Source: CAZWAP01 sp964632005 (GTDB lineage Bacteria; Planctomycetota; Phycisphaerae; Sedimentisphaerales; Anaerobacaceae). Taken from it: a stretch of DNA of 43,945 nucleotides. Below, piece after piece: positions 33,266-41,114 of this stretch (positions within the stretch are counted from its first letter, which is position 1; each line of letters starts with the position of its first letter). The position numbers and the translations under genes are program-made. Under the pieces are notes generated by a model that was not told the origin of the DNA, searched no databases, and saw only the letters and a list, made by a program, of their open reading frames with translations. Location: positions 1 through 43,945 of the forward strand of contig CAZWAP010000018.1 of NCBI GenBank assembly GCA_964632005.1, written 5' to 3'.

Positions 33266-33895
33266 ATGGCATCGCTGGCAATAGATGTGGTGTTGCTGCC
33301 GTCTAAAGAGATGATGGAGAAGGCTGTCGAGGCGAACAGGCGGCTGGCGGGACCCGGGGGAGGGGAGATAGTGCTGGATGAGCAGACGTGTTTGCCGCAC
33401 GTATCGCTGGTGATGGGGTGTATAGAAGATGGCGATATTGAGGAGGTGGGGAGGATTTTGGAGGACAGTGCGGGAAGGTATCGGTGGGAACCGCTGAGGA
33501 TTTCCGGGATTCATATCCAGACCAATTGGATGGGGCAGAAGATTTCGTCCTTCGAGATAGAAAAGACGGTTTGGCTGAGCCGGCTCCACGAGGAGCTTAC
33601 GCTTAGATTGTCGCGGTACCTTAGCTACGAGGTGACGGAGGATATGGTGCTGGGGGCGGAGGTGAGCGATTCGACGCTTCAGTGGATCAGGGAATACGCC
33701 AAGAAGTCCAGTTTTGAGAGATTCTTTCCGCATATAACAATAGGGTACGGGGAGCTGGGGGATTTTGCATTTCCTCGGGAATTCAGCGTTTCGAGGCTTG
33801 CGTTGTGTCACCTGGGGAATCACTGTACCTGCCGGAAGGTTCTCTTGTCGGTTCCGGTCGGGGCTGGTGTGGGCAGATCAGGGGGGAAGATTTGA
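33266..33895 (+). CDS. 2H phosphoesterase / 2'-5' RNA ligase-like protein
   Basis: A 209-residue protein with the two HxS/T motifs of the 2H superfamily: HVS at residues 45-47 (CLPHVSLVMG) and HIT at 156-158 (FFPHITIGYG). Each falls at the end of a beta-strand, as required for the paired active-site histidines. Members include RNA 2'-5' ligases, cyclic phosphodiesterases and tRNA-splicing CPDases; the exact substrate cannot be told. The ATG at 33266 has CGGGGA before it, and an upstream in-frame GTG would add ten unlikely residues. The last 20 residues (about VPVGAGVGRSGG) look like unstructured tail. It stands alone after a terminator, so it has its own promoter, which I could not identify. 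Confidence 0.85.
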   Translation: MASLAIDVVLLPSKEMMEKAVEANRRLAGPGGGEIVLDEQTCLPHVSLVMGCIEDGDIEEVGRILEDSAGRYRWEPLRISGIHIQTNWMGQKISSFEIEKTVWLSRLHEELTLRLSRYLSYEVTEDMVLGAEVSDSTLQWIREYAKKSSFERFFPHITIGYGELGDFAFPREFSVSRLALCHLGNHCTCRKVLLSVPVGAGVGRSGGKI

Positions 33896-34465
33896 TCAGG
33901 TGTGAGCTGTGGCGGCGGGAGGCTGGGGGGGCGGCGAGTCGGGTCCGGCGCTGGGCCTGTCGAAAATGCGTCATCCCAAGAGTGGTAGCATATATGCGTG
34001 GATGCTTTTTGTTCTGGAATTCGGATTTTGAAGATTGGGAATTGTGTGGAATTTAGGCTTTGAGACTATGGATTTTTCGCTCAAAAACGGAGTTTTCCGA
34101 TCTGCCGGAGGCAGCAGGTAGGGCTGTAGTAGTGCGATACCAGCATAGGGTGGGCGGGCCGAATAAAAAAATCGGTGAAACTCTTGCGTAACGGTGCAGA
34201 TTGCGGTATATTCGCGTGAAGACCCTGGTGGAGTTGCCGGGTATGTGTTGTCCACGGTGTTGGGGCACGGATTGTATGGGGTAACGGCAACCTGGAAAAC
34301 GTAAACAACGTTAGATGGGCTTAATCCTTCTTGTTGTGTCGTTTTGCTATTCTATATCCGGGCCGGATTCGATCGATTAGGCTGTGTTTTGGTGTAGGGG
34401 GTCCAGCGGGATATGCCGCGTGTGGCCCGGGTGTGTTCGTGTTGGTTAATCCGGGGCAGTAGACT
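33896..34465. other. 570-base gene-free region before the aldo/keto reductase
   Basis: No convincing coding region on either strand. Contains a promoter candidate at 34184-34212, the small palindrome AACGTAAACAACGTT near 34298, and AT-rich stretches. A leader of about 250 bases would separate the promoter from the reductase start. I see no known riboswitch. Confidence 0.6.
34184..34212 (+). promoter_or_regulatory. Promoter candidate upstream of the aldo/keto reductase
   Basis: TTGCGT at 34184-34189, 17-base spacer, TATATT at 34207-34212. The -10 is five of six to consensus. It would give a leader of about 247 bases. Confidence 0.5.
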
Positions 34466-35422
34466 ATGGAGATGAAGCGCCGCAAGTTCCTTGTGAGGTC
34501 GCTGAGTGGTGCGGGCAGTTTTTTGGTCGGGGCGTGCCTTGGAGAAAGCAAGCCGCGACGAATGACGTTCGGGCCTTACAGGCAGGTTCAGCTGGGCAAG
34601 ACCAAGATAAAGACCTCACTGGTGGGTCTTGGTACGGGGATGCGCGGGTGGAAGAGAGAGTCGAACCAGACGCGGCTGGGCAGGGAGGGATTCAACGCCC
34701 TTGCGCGGGGCTGCTTTGAGCGTGGAATCAGGCTTTTTGATGCGGCGGACCTTTATGGGAGTCATTCTTTCCTGGCAGAGGCGCTGCGTGGGATACGGCG
34801 GGAAGATTACGTAATAGTGTCGAAGATCTGGTGGCGGAAAGGGGGTCTGCCGGAGGCGGAACGGCCGCCGGCGGACGTGGTTGTCGAACGGTTTTTGTCT
34901 GAACTGGAGACGGAGTACATCGACCTCCTATTGCTGCACTGTGTTGTCTCGGGGAAGTGGCCTGATGAGCTTGGTGATTATATGGAGACAATGGCGAGGT
35001 TGAAGAAAAGAGGGCTGATCCGGGCACACGGAGTTTCCTGCCACTCGCTGGAGGCGCTGGAGGCCTGCGTTAAGGAGCCGTGGGTTGATTCGGTGCATGC
35101 GAGGATAAATCCGTACGCGGTAAAGATGGACGTCAAGGACGTGAGGGATGTTCCGAAGGTAGCGGCGGTGCTGAAGGCTCTTCGGAGTCGTGGCAAGGCG
35201 GTTATCGGGATAAAGGTAATGGGGGAGGGGGTGTTCGGCGAGAGCGGTGAGAGGCGTGATTCGTCGATCAGGTACGTTCTGGAGTCGGGCTGCGTGGACG
35301 CGGTAGTCGTGGGCTTCGAGAAGATAGCAGAAGTGGATGACTTTGCGGCGCGTGTGCGCAAAGTCGAGACGACCGGTACAGGAAGCCGGACGAAAGCGTT
35401 GCAGCCGGCTCGGGAAATATAA
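34466..35422 (+). CDS. Tat-signal aldo/keto reductase
   Basis: A 318-residue protein. The N-terminus KRRKFLVRS and the following hydrophobic GAGSFLVGAC form a Tat signal, possibly a lipoprotein signal with Cys 25. The rest is an aldo/keto reductase barrel: the catalytic tetrad is visible as Asp and Tyr in FDAADLYG, Lys in IVSKIWW and His in LLLLHCV. GVSCHSLEALEA, typical of the planctomycete AKR subgroup, follows. AKRs use NADPH, which is unusual outside the cytoplasm unless the enzyme is exported with bound cofactor, as for the Gfo/Idh proteins of this window. The Rrf2 gene starts 19 bases after its stop, so both probably share a transcript. The last 20 residues are variable. Confidence 0.9.
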   Translation: MEMKRRKFLVRSLSGAGSFLVGACLGESKPRRMTFGPYRQVQLGKTKIKTSLVGLGTGMRGWKRESNQTRLGREGFNALARGCFERGIRLFDAADLYGSHSFLAEALRGIRREDYVIVSKIWWRKGGLPEAERPPADVVVERFLSELETEYIDLLLLHCVVSGKWPDELGDYMETMARLKKRGLIRAHGVSCHSLEALEACVKEPWVDSVHARINPYAVKMDVKDVRDVPKVAAVLKALRSRGKAVIGIKVMGEGVFGESGERRDSSIRYVLESGCVDAVVVGFEKIAEVDDFAARVRKVETTGTGSRTKALQPAREI

Positions 35423-35441
35423 TCTTCAGAAGGAGGTAATC

Positions 35442-35789
35442 GTGAAACTGAACCAAGACTTTACAATGGCTGTCCAAACTGTGCAGTTTCTCAAGCGGCG
35501 GAGATCCAACAACTACATCCAGGCCGGCGAGATTGCCAAGGCACTGGATTTCTCTGTGGGTTACCTGCAGAAGGTGATCCAGACGCTGAGCAAGCACGGG
35601 ATCGTAGAATGCAAGCGCGGGCGGATCGGGGGTGTGCGGCTCAGGCCGAGAGTCGTGACGCTGCTTGATCTTTGGAACGTGACCTGCGGTGAGCTGGACG
35701 TGGCTGATCCACCTGTTGCGGCACTGAAAAAGCCCTTGAAGGTATTCTCGGATGCGATGAGCAAGGTGATCATCTGCAAGAAGGGATAG
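35442..35789 (+). CDS. Rrf2-family transcriptional regulator
   Basis: A 115-residue Rrf2-type winged-helix protein: MAVQTVQFLKRRRSNNYIQAGEIAKALDFSVGYLQKVIQTLSKHGIVECKRGRIGG. The start is the GTG at 35442 behind a perfect AGGAGGT at 35431-35437. The three clustered cysteines that bind [2Fe-2S] in IscR or NsrR are missing; only scattered Cys (VECKRG, VTCGEL, VIICKKG) remain, so an Fe-S sensor is possible but not evident. It follows the aldo/keto reductase gene and may regulate it or neighbouring redox functions. Confidence 0.88.
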   Translation: MKLNQDFTMAVQTVQFLKRRRSNNYIQAGEIAKALDFSVGYLQKVIQTLSKHGIVECKRGRIGGVRLRPRVVTLLDLWNVTCGELDVADPPVAALKKPLKVFSDAMSKVIICKKG

Positions 35790-36037
35790 TGAGCAGATGT
35801 GAGGGCATCGGTCAAGCGTAGTGGTTCGGGAGCGCCGACGACGGCGAGGGGTCAGGGACGAGGGGGCGGTTTGTCGAGGGGGGGTTGCGCTGCGAGGGGA
35901 GCGAGGCTCGGCGGGTTTTTTCTGCCGGTCAAGGGAAGTTCTTAGGGTTGGCGGGCAGGTTGTGGCGGGTGTTGTGTGTATTTTTGTGCGTTCCGGCGGA
36001 CGGCATTTTAGGAGGTGCGATTCTTGGGGAGGGGGTG

Positions 36038-36226
36038 TTAGCCAGGACATCGGCAGGCGAGTTCAGCTATCGTTTTGTCGCCTTTGGCAGCGGCAAGTGC
36101 GACTTTTGCCTTAAACTGGGCACTGTGATTACGCCTTTTGTCTTTCATAAATCTGCCTCCTGAGACTGTTATCGTCTCAGGCGACAAATCCACCTTAATT
36201 ATGCGCCCAGTTTTTGGGGAGTACTA
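36038..36226 (-). mobile_element. IS3-family left end with 5' fragment of OrfA
   Basis: On the minus strand ATG at 36148 behind GGAGG starts MKDKRRNHSAQFKAKVALAA, continuing AAKGDKTIAELACRC, the recognisable N-terminus of IS3-family OrfA. Homology ends at about 36047 and the frame stops at 36038. The outer end at 36216-36226 reads TAGTACTCCCC on the minus strand and pairs with the end of the 29.3 kb remnant (TAGTGCTCCCC). Thus this is the left end of a related element, with the remainder deleted. Confidence 0.82.
36159..36181. repeat. Perfect hairpin in the IS3 leader overlapping the ribosome-binding site
   Basis: CCTGAGAC and GTCTCAGG form perfect 8-base arms around a 7-base loop. On the minus strand its 3' arm runs into AGGAGG, the Shine-Dalgarno of OrfA. 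It could hide that site in read-through transcripts, a known way to limit transposase translation. Confidence 0.6.
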
Positions 36227-36482
36227 TAAGAATTGGGCGGCGGGCTGGAGGTTTTTGGCGGTGCAGGCCGGGTTGAGATTTGTTAGGGAGGTTGAAGAAT
36301 TCGGGGCGAAAGTTCTGGATAGGTTGGTGGAGAGGCGTAGAATTGTGCCTGTGGGCGTGCGGTAGAGGCGAAGCTGGGTATGGCAGCGTATGGTTGCGTG
36401 TGAGATGGGCGGGCAGTATTACCGTAACAAGGCCGGCTGCGGCCGGGTGGCAATGTTAGCACTAATTGAAAGGGCCAAGGAA

Positions 36483-36917
36483 ATGAGAACCGGGACAAGG
36501 ATACGTTTTCTGTGGTTGATGGTGGTGTGCGGCCTTATGGTACTCGGATGCAGCGAGAAACAGGACGCCGGTGCGCCGGGCGGCACGCCAGCCGGCCGCC
36601 TGGAGGTGGATGAGACGAAGCCTTTGAGCGAGGTCAAGGCCGAGGCCGAAAGGATGGATGCCGAGCAGCTAAAGGCTGCGGCGCTCAAGTACAAACAGGC
36701 CATCGAAGCGAAGTCAGCAGAGGTTGAAAAGATCGCAAAGGAGCTAATGCAGAGCATGGTGGCGGACAGTTCGGGCGAGGAGTCAAAAAAGCTGAACGCC
36801 CGGATGAGCGAGCTGAATAAATCCGTTGAGGAGCTGGCCAAGCGAGCCCAGGTTTACATAGACAAGCTCAAAGAAAAGGGTGTGGACGTTTCGGATCTTG
36901 AGGTCAGCAAACCATAG
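36483..36917 (+). CDS. Small coiled-coil lipoprotein
   Basis: A 144-residue lipoprotein: a signal with VLGC lipobox ending at Cys 23 (MRTGTRIRFLWLMVVCGLMVLGC), a Gly/Ala-rich linker, and then a continuous charged helix (about 45-140; SEVKAEAERMDAEQLKAAA, KLNARMSELNKSVEELAK) that should form a coiled coil. The ATG at 36483 has AAGGAA just before it; a longer in-frame start upstream has no lipoprotein signal. It resembles Lpp/periplasmic spacer-type proteins in build but I recognise no family. It stands alone after the IS3 remnant. Confidence 0.78.
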   Translation: MRTGTRIRFLWLMVVCGLMVLGCSEKQDAGAPGGTPAGRLEVDETKPLSEVKAEAERMDAEQLKAAALKYKQAIEAKSAEVEKIAKELMQSMVADSSGEESKKLNARMSELNKSVEELAKRAQVYIDKLKEKGVDVSDLEVSKP

Positions 36918-37325
36918 GCTGGGCAGGCGGATTTTCCCGACGGTTGATGGATCCGATTTTTGTCGGGGTTGTTAGCAGCGGGATGGGGCTTGAGGGGAGA
37001 TGATGGGTGGTGGGGCTGTGGGGGGATAGTCTTTACGCGTTTGTGGTAGGAGCTGCGGAGCCGCGGGCGCGGATTCTTTGGATTATTCGTCCGAAAACCC
37101 CGCACGGTTGGGAGACGGTGACTTAGTGCGCGGTTTAGATAGGGGCGGGGCGGGCCAAATCTCGGGGGTGTCGTACAACTGATAGCAGTCTGTTTATGGG
37201 GCGAGGCAAGGGTTCGTCGAGGGGGTGGCTGTATTGGTCCTAAAGGCGGAAGCCGTTTAGGCCGACCTTATGAAGGCCGATAGGTTGTAAAACTCGGTCC
37301 GCCCTGGTTGGAGGAAGCTTTGCAG
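36918..37325. other. Intergenic region with structured leader
   Basis: No coding region supported. The right end (37239-37287) holds two hairpins described separately; the left part is G-rich sequence without recognised elements. Confidence 0.55.
37239..37287 (+). promoter_or_regulatory. Two-hairpin structured leader before the GAF-like gene
   Basis: Hairpin 1 (37239-37261): CCTAAAGGC, GGAA tetraloop, GCC-g-TTTAGG, one bulged base. Hairpin 2 (37263-37287): CGACCTTAT, loop GAAGGCCG, ATAGGTTG with one bulge. They stand 23-87 bases before the coding start and 22 bases before the Shine-Dalgarno GGAGG at 37310-37314. No known riboswitch consensus fits (cyclic-di-GMP, TPP, fluoride and others checked by eye). 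Confidence 0.5.
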
Positions 37326-37955
37326 ATGGCCGGGAACGAGCTGCGATACAAGAGATTGCGCCTACTTACGAAGAAACTGAACAGGGAACGTAAGCGGCAG
37401 GCCAAGAAAATAGACATACTCTGCAACGACTTTATAACGGCTCAGAAGGACTTTGTCAGAAAGCTGAACGCCGTTAATTTTATGGCGGTTTTCTACGAGT
37501 CGATAATCGGCAAGAACGATTTGAACAGCTTGCTGCGCACCGCTGTTAGGATGATCAAGGACGAGCTCGGCGATGCGACGGTCACATTCTTTTTGCGCGA
37601 GGGCGAGAACTTCGAGGTTCACATATTCGAGACTGCCGATCCGATTAGCGTCGGCAAGGGGAGCCTGGAGGACTGCTTCAGCCCGGAATTGATGGATAAC
37701 ATTTGCAAGGCGAACAAGGTGTGCACACTGGACGAGCTGTTCGCGCTTGGGCTTGAGGGAAACCCTGTCGAGCTGAACAAGGTATCGGCGGTGACGATTC
37801 CGCTGGGACGGGCGGGTTACTCGCTGGGCTTCATATTGATCTATCGCTCGGGGGGGGAGCGGGTGAGCCTGGAGCGGTTAGGGGGGGTGCGTGCGGTGGC
37901 TCCGGGTTTTACGCGTGCGATACGGTCTTGCCGGGGACCTGCGCAGCCGGCCTGA
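37326..37955 (+). CDS. GAF-like sensory protein with N-terminal coiled coil
   Basis: A 209-residue soluble protein. A basic coiled coil (about residues 5-50: RYKRLRLLTKKLNRERKRQ) leads to a GAF-type fold, about 60-185: NSLLRTAVRMIKDELGDATVTFFLRE, then VGKGSLEDCFSPELM, then VSAVTIPLGRAGYSLGFILIYR. No output domain follows; the last 30 residues (about GPAQPA) look unstructured. The ATG at 37326 has GGAGG 11 bases away; the in-frame TTG at 37320, with 5-base spacing, is an equally possible start. GAF domains bind small ligands or cyclic nucleotides, or serve as dimerisation platforms. With no kinase or cyclase attached it probably acts as an adaptor. Confidence 0.75.
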   Translation: MAGNELRYKRLRLLTKKLNRERKRQAKKIDILCNDFITAQKDFVRKLNAVNFMAVFYESIIGKNDLNSLLRTAVRMIKDELGDATVTFFLREGENFEVHIFETADPISVGKGSLEDCFSPELMDNICKANKVCTLDELFALGLEGNPVELNKVSAVTIPLGRAGYSLGFILIYRSGGERVSLERLGGVRAVAPGFTRAIRSCRGPAQPA

Positions 37956-38043
37956 TGAAAATCCCCGGAGCGGTGGCGGTGGGCGGTTACTGAGGAGGGG
38001 CAGAGGGTCGGGCTGAGCTTTTTGTGGGCGATTGCGTGTTTGC

Positions 38044-38223
38044 TCAGGCTTGCCCGTGGTTTTCGGGGTGGTGGGGGTGAGCAGAAGTGGGCCGGTCAGG
38101 GCTGATGCCGGCGGGGGGTGCAGGCCGGCTGAAGGTGCGGATCAGAGCGATTGCAACCCACAGGGCGCTGGTTACGGCCAGGGCTGCGGCTACAAGCAGG
38201 AGTATGGGGAGGATGTAGTGCAT
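38044..38223 (-). CDS. Small membrane protein partner of the symporter (59 aa)
   Basis: A 59-residue protein: a single transmembrane helix (MHYILPILLLVAAALAVTSALWVAIAL), then a Pro/His-rich cytoplasmic or external tail. The ATG at 38223 lies 4 bases after the symporter stop, with GGAG 9 bases before it, so the two are translationally coupled. Short single-helix partners encoded beside sodium:solute symporters are known in several bacteria, so an accessory role for the transporter is likely. Too short for length-based gene finders. Confidence 0.68.
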   Translation of the reverse strand: MHYILPILLLVAAALAVTSALWVAIALIRTFSRPAPPAGISPDRPTSAHPHHPENHGQA

Positions 38224-38227
38224 TCTG

Positions 38228-39607
38228 TCAGGCTCCGTGTTCAGGTTTTAGGATGTGGTGGCTGGCTGCGTAGGCGAGAAGGCTGGCGGCGAGTGCCGGG
38301 ATGATTGCGGGGAGGTGGACCGGCGGCTGATAGAGGAACTCAAAGCCGACGGCGACGGCGGTACCGGCGGCCATCGAGAGGATCGCTGCGAGCGGACGGG
38401 GGTGTTTTATCCACAGGCCGATGATCAGAGCGGGCAGGATGGCGGGGGCCCAGATGGTGTAGCAGATGAGCAGGCCGCTTATGATGCTGTCGACGGCGAC
38501 TGCGCCCAGCGCGGCGGTTGCGGCGACGACGATGGTGGCGGAGCGGCCGATCTTCAGCGCGGTGGTGTCGGTGATGTTCTTGAAGGGCTTGACGATGTCC
38601 TGGGTGAAAGCAACGGCTCCGGCGTTGAGCAGGGAATCGAGGCTGGACATAATGACCGACAGGAGTGCGACGAGGAGCAGGGCGTAGCCTGCGGCGGGCA
38701 TCGTGGAACGGATGAGATCGATGAGGACCTGGTCCTCGGGGGGTGTGCCTGGGAGGATAAGGCGTGCGGTGATGCCCAAGCCGATCATCACGGCGAACCA
38801 GACGGCGCTGAAGAGTCCTGCAAGTACGAACCCGCCCCTGGAGACTGCGGTCGTTTTTGAGGCGAGCGCACGGTTTGCGTAGGGTGGGATGAGGGTCTCG
38901 CCGAGCAGGAACGCCGTGATCAGGCCCACGATCTGGACGGTAGAGGCCGAGCCGAAGCCGGTCCTGGTGGCGGCTGCTGCTTCGGAGGTGAAGTCTGGGG
39001 CGGAGACGTGAAAGAGCAGAGTAACGGCCAGGGCCAGCGGGAGCAGCAGGGCGAAGGCGGCGAACTGGAAGGCGTCGGTTACGACGCTTGCGCGGAGGCC
39101 TCCGAAGGTGGTGTAGATGGCGGTGATTCCCACGACGATGACGATGGAAGACCACTTAGGCAGGTTGAACATAGTCTTAATGACGTCGCCGCCGGCCTTA
39201 GCCATTACGGCGGCAAGTCCTGCACAGACTCCGACGGAGACAAGGCCTGCGAGTACCTGGGATGTTCGGTCGTATTTCTGGCCGAAGGCGTCGCCCAATG
39301 TGTGGCAGTTTTTGAGGGCCCTGAGTTTCGGGGCGACGAGCAGGCCGACCGTTATGTTCTGAGCGGCGTAGGCGAGGCCAACCACCCAGAACAAGAAGCC
39401 GCTGTTGAATCCTTTTCCGACGAAACCGATCGAGAAGCCGGGCCCGACGTAGGTGGCGGCGAGGCTGCCGAAGACGAGGGCGAGCGGAAGGGTTCTACGG
39501 GCGAGCGAGAATTCTGAGAAATGCCTGGCGGCGCGTGCGCGGAGGGCCACTGTGGTGAGCAGGAGCACATAGGCGACGACCACGATTAAGGGCAGGACAG
39601 TGTTCAC
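38228..39607 (-). CDS. Sodium:solute symporter (SSS family)
   Basis: A 459-residue membrane protein with about thirteen helices. It has the LeuT-fold features of the SSS family: PLALVFGSLAATYVGPGFSIGFVGKG in the first two helices, GGLRASVVTDAFQFAAF in the middle and LLSVIMSSLDSLLNAGAVAFTQDI in helix 8, where the SSLDS motif lines the sodium site. Substrate cannot be told; relatives carry sugars, proline, pantothenate or carboxylates. It follows the tRNA-editing-like gene by 66 bases on the same strand and is coupled to a 59-residue membrane protein. Confidence 0.92.
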   Translation of the reverse strand: MNTVLPLIVVVAYVLLLTTVALRARAARHFSEFSLARRTLPLALVFGSLAATYVGPGFSIGFVGKGFNSGFLFWVVGLAYAAQNITVGLLVAPKLRALKNCHTLGDAFGQKYDRTSQVLAGLVSVGVCAGLAAVMAKAGGDVIKTMFNLPKWSSIVIVVGITAIYTTFGGLRASVVTDAFQFAAFALLLPLALAVTLLFHVSAPDFTSEAAAATRTGFGSASTVQIVGLITAFLLGETLIPPYANRALASKTTAVSRGGFVLAGLFSAVWFAVMIGLGITARLILPGTPPEDQVLIDLIRSTMPAAGYALLLVALLSVIMSSLDSLLNAGAVAFTQDIVKPFKNITDTTALKIGRSATIVVAATAALGAVAVDSIISGLLICYTIWAPAILPALIIGLWIKHPRPLAAILSMAAGTAVAVGFEFLYQPPVHLPAIIPALAASLLAYAASHHILKPEHGA

Positions 39608-39673
39608 GGTTCACGTCCGGGCTGATATTCTTCGTGTTGCGCGCCGGGGCGGGTTCGGCGGCGGTTGCCAGGT

Positions 39674-40753
39674 TCACGGGGCCCTGTTCTGGAACTTCTC
39701 CTCTTCCAGTTCGTTTATGACGGCATTGAGGTCGGCTTCGGTACGAATCCACCCGAACCTCGAGTCGACGAGGAAGGTGCGGTACCACTGGATGAGATTT
39801 CTGGCGAAGTCGGGGTCTTTGCAGTACAGTCCGAAGGAGATTTCGCCGGCGTGTGAGCCTGCCTTTCGGGGTTTATGAGGAAAGGCGAGCAGCACGGCGG
39901 TTCTGGAGAGGAGGAACTCCAGGTCGGAGACGAGGCTGTTGTATATCCGCAGGCGTCCTGATTCTATGGCCTCGGGATACCTTCGAAAGAGGTGGAGCGC
40001 GGCATTCGAGAATCCCGGGACGCTGAGGTTGAAGGCACGATGGACTCGGACGTCGGGATAATCCTCAATTATTTCGTAGAGTGTGCTGAGGTAGTCGTCG
40101 ATGGGCTGTCTTTCGCCTTCGAACAACATACAGGTCCAGAGTTCGCCGGCTCCGGTGGCATCGAGGTGGTCCTTGAGCATCTGCTTTGCGACGGCGTATG
40201 TTTGCCTGCGGCTGGCGAGGACTTTCAGCCTTCGCTCGGTGAGTGGCCTGGCCCAGTCGGGGATGTTGGCGGGCAGGGATTCCGGCGGGCAGACACCCAG
40301 GCGGGTAAGGAGCCTGAGAAACTGTTTTTGCTCTGAGCCGTAGAACCGTCTTCCGATGGTGCTGCCGACGTTTCCGTTGCACTCCAGGGCGTATTTCTTG
40401 TGGTAGCCGAACGAGAGCCGGTGGACTTGGTAGCCCTCTTCCACGAGCATTTTTTCGAGTTCTTCGATCAAGTAGAGGGCCTGCTTTTCCGGGGCCCTGT
40501 CGATCGAGAGGTGGACGTTTGGGCATAGCACGATGGGCCTTTTGCCGAGGAGGTCGGCGAGCGAGGCGAATTCGGCGACGGCTTCGTTGAGCTCACGGCG
40601 ATCGTCGTAAAGCTCGATACATACGAAGACGAGGAGGACGTCTTTGAAGGTCGTTTTGGGCTGGGGCAGGGAGATTGTGACCGGGTCAATCCTTGTGGAT
40701 GGTTGCTTGTCCTCAAAGTAACAGGATGTGCACTGGTAGCAGTCGAGGATCAT
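39674..40753 (-). CDS. Archaeal-type tRNA-Thr editing domain fused to a PLD-like C-terminal region
   Basis: A 359-residue soluble protein. Residues 38-136 match the archaeal ThrRS N-terminal editing domain (DTD fold): DVLLVFVCIE, then IVLCPNVHLSIDRAPEKQA, then EEGYQVHRLSFGYHKKYALECNG. In archaea this domain removes wrongly attached serine from tRNA-Thr. The extreme N-terminus adds a CxxC pair (C8, C11). The C-terminal half (about 180-340; LWTCMLFEGERQPIDDYLSTL, RLRIYNSLVSDLEFLLSRTAV) resembles non-catalytic PLD-like regions without HKD motifs, which I can only suggest. The ATG overlaps the stop of the small gene upstream. Bacterial ThrRS enzymes use a different editing domain, so a free copy here in a sigma-factor operon is unexpected. 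Confidence 0.78.
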   Translation of the reverse strand: MILDCYQCTSCYFEDKQPSTRIDPVTISLPQPKTTFKDVLLVFVCIELYDDRRELNEAVAEFASLADLLGKRPIVLCPNVHLSIDRAPEKQALYLIEELEKMLVEEGYQVHRLSFGYHKKYALECNGNVGSTIGRRFYGSEQKQFLRLLTRLGVCPPESLPANIPDWARPLTERRLKVLASRRQTYAVAKQMLKDHLDATGAGELWTCMLFEGERQPIDDYLSTLYEIIEDYPDVRVHRAFNLSVPGFSNAALHLFRRYPEAIESGRLRIYNSLVSDLEFLLSRTAVLLAFPHKPRKAGSHAGEISFGLYCKDPDFARNLIQWYRTFLVDSRFGWIRTEADLNAVINELEEEKFQNRAP

Positions 40754-41085
40754 ATGTGTTTTTGGGTTCTCTGGGTTCTGGTTGCGGGTCCGGCGAGGGC
40801 TCGCTTATGTCTTGTAGAGGCGCGGGTTCTTTTCAACCGGGAGGCGATTTTTGCGTCGACCCTGGATGCGAACAGTCCGAGGTCGGGGGTGCTGGCCTTG
40901 TCTGCGAAGGCGGCGTTGTTGAGGGACCTGGCGACCTCGGCGGCATCCCAGAAGTCCTGGGACTCGGCGATGCGATGTGCTTCTTTCCTGGAGAGTGATT
41001 TGAGGAAGACGGGGATGCAGCCGTCGCGCAGGGCGTGCGCATAATCGTCCAGGAGTTCCTGGATTTCTCTGTTTATGTCGGGCAT
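40750..41085 (-). CDS. Small protein of the ECF operon, function unknown (111 aa)
   Basis: A 111-residue protein with an alpha-helical first part (about 1-85; PDINREIQELLDDYAHAL, KEAHRIAESQDFWDAAEVARSL) and a highly basic tail (RLKRTRASTRHKRALAG). There is no membrane helix, so it is not a classic anti-sigma factor, though a cytoplasmic sigma-binding or RNA-binding role is possible. The ATG at 41085 has GGAG 8 bases upstream; another ATG at 41091 is too close to that site. It starts 29 bases after the sigma stop, and its stop overlaps the editing-domain gene start. I do not recognise the family. Confidence 0.7.
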   Translation of the reverse strand: MPDINREIQELLDDYAHALRDGCIPVFLKSLSRKEAHRIAESQDFWDAAEVARSLNNAAFADKASTPDLGLFASRVDAKIASRLKRTRASTRHKRALAGPATRTQRTQKHI

Positions 41086-41114
41086 TGGCATAGCTCCTTT
41101 CTGGCAGAGGGCGT

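Larger units (their letters stand above)
35790..36482. other. Gene-free region holding an IS3 remnant
   Basis: Apart from the IS3 OrfA fragment and its left end, I see no gene. A small GAGC-gag-GCTC hairpin near 35898 followed after six bases by TTTTTT could be a weak terminator for the Rrf2 transcript. The rest is G-rich, low-information sequence. Confidence 0.55.

Noticed and set aside
34243..34284. Thirteen-codon Cys-rich frame (MCCPRCWGTDCMG) downstream of a promoter
   Set aside because: Too short to support, no ribosome site, probably chance.
35821..36163. Open frames on the + strand between Rrf2 and the lipoprotein
   Set aside because: Arg/Gly-rich composition without signals; the right part is antisense to the IS3 OrfA remnant.
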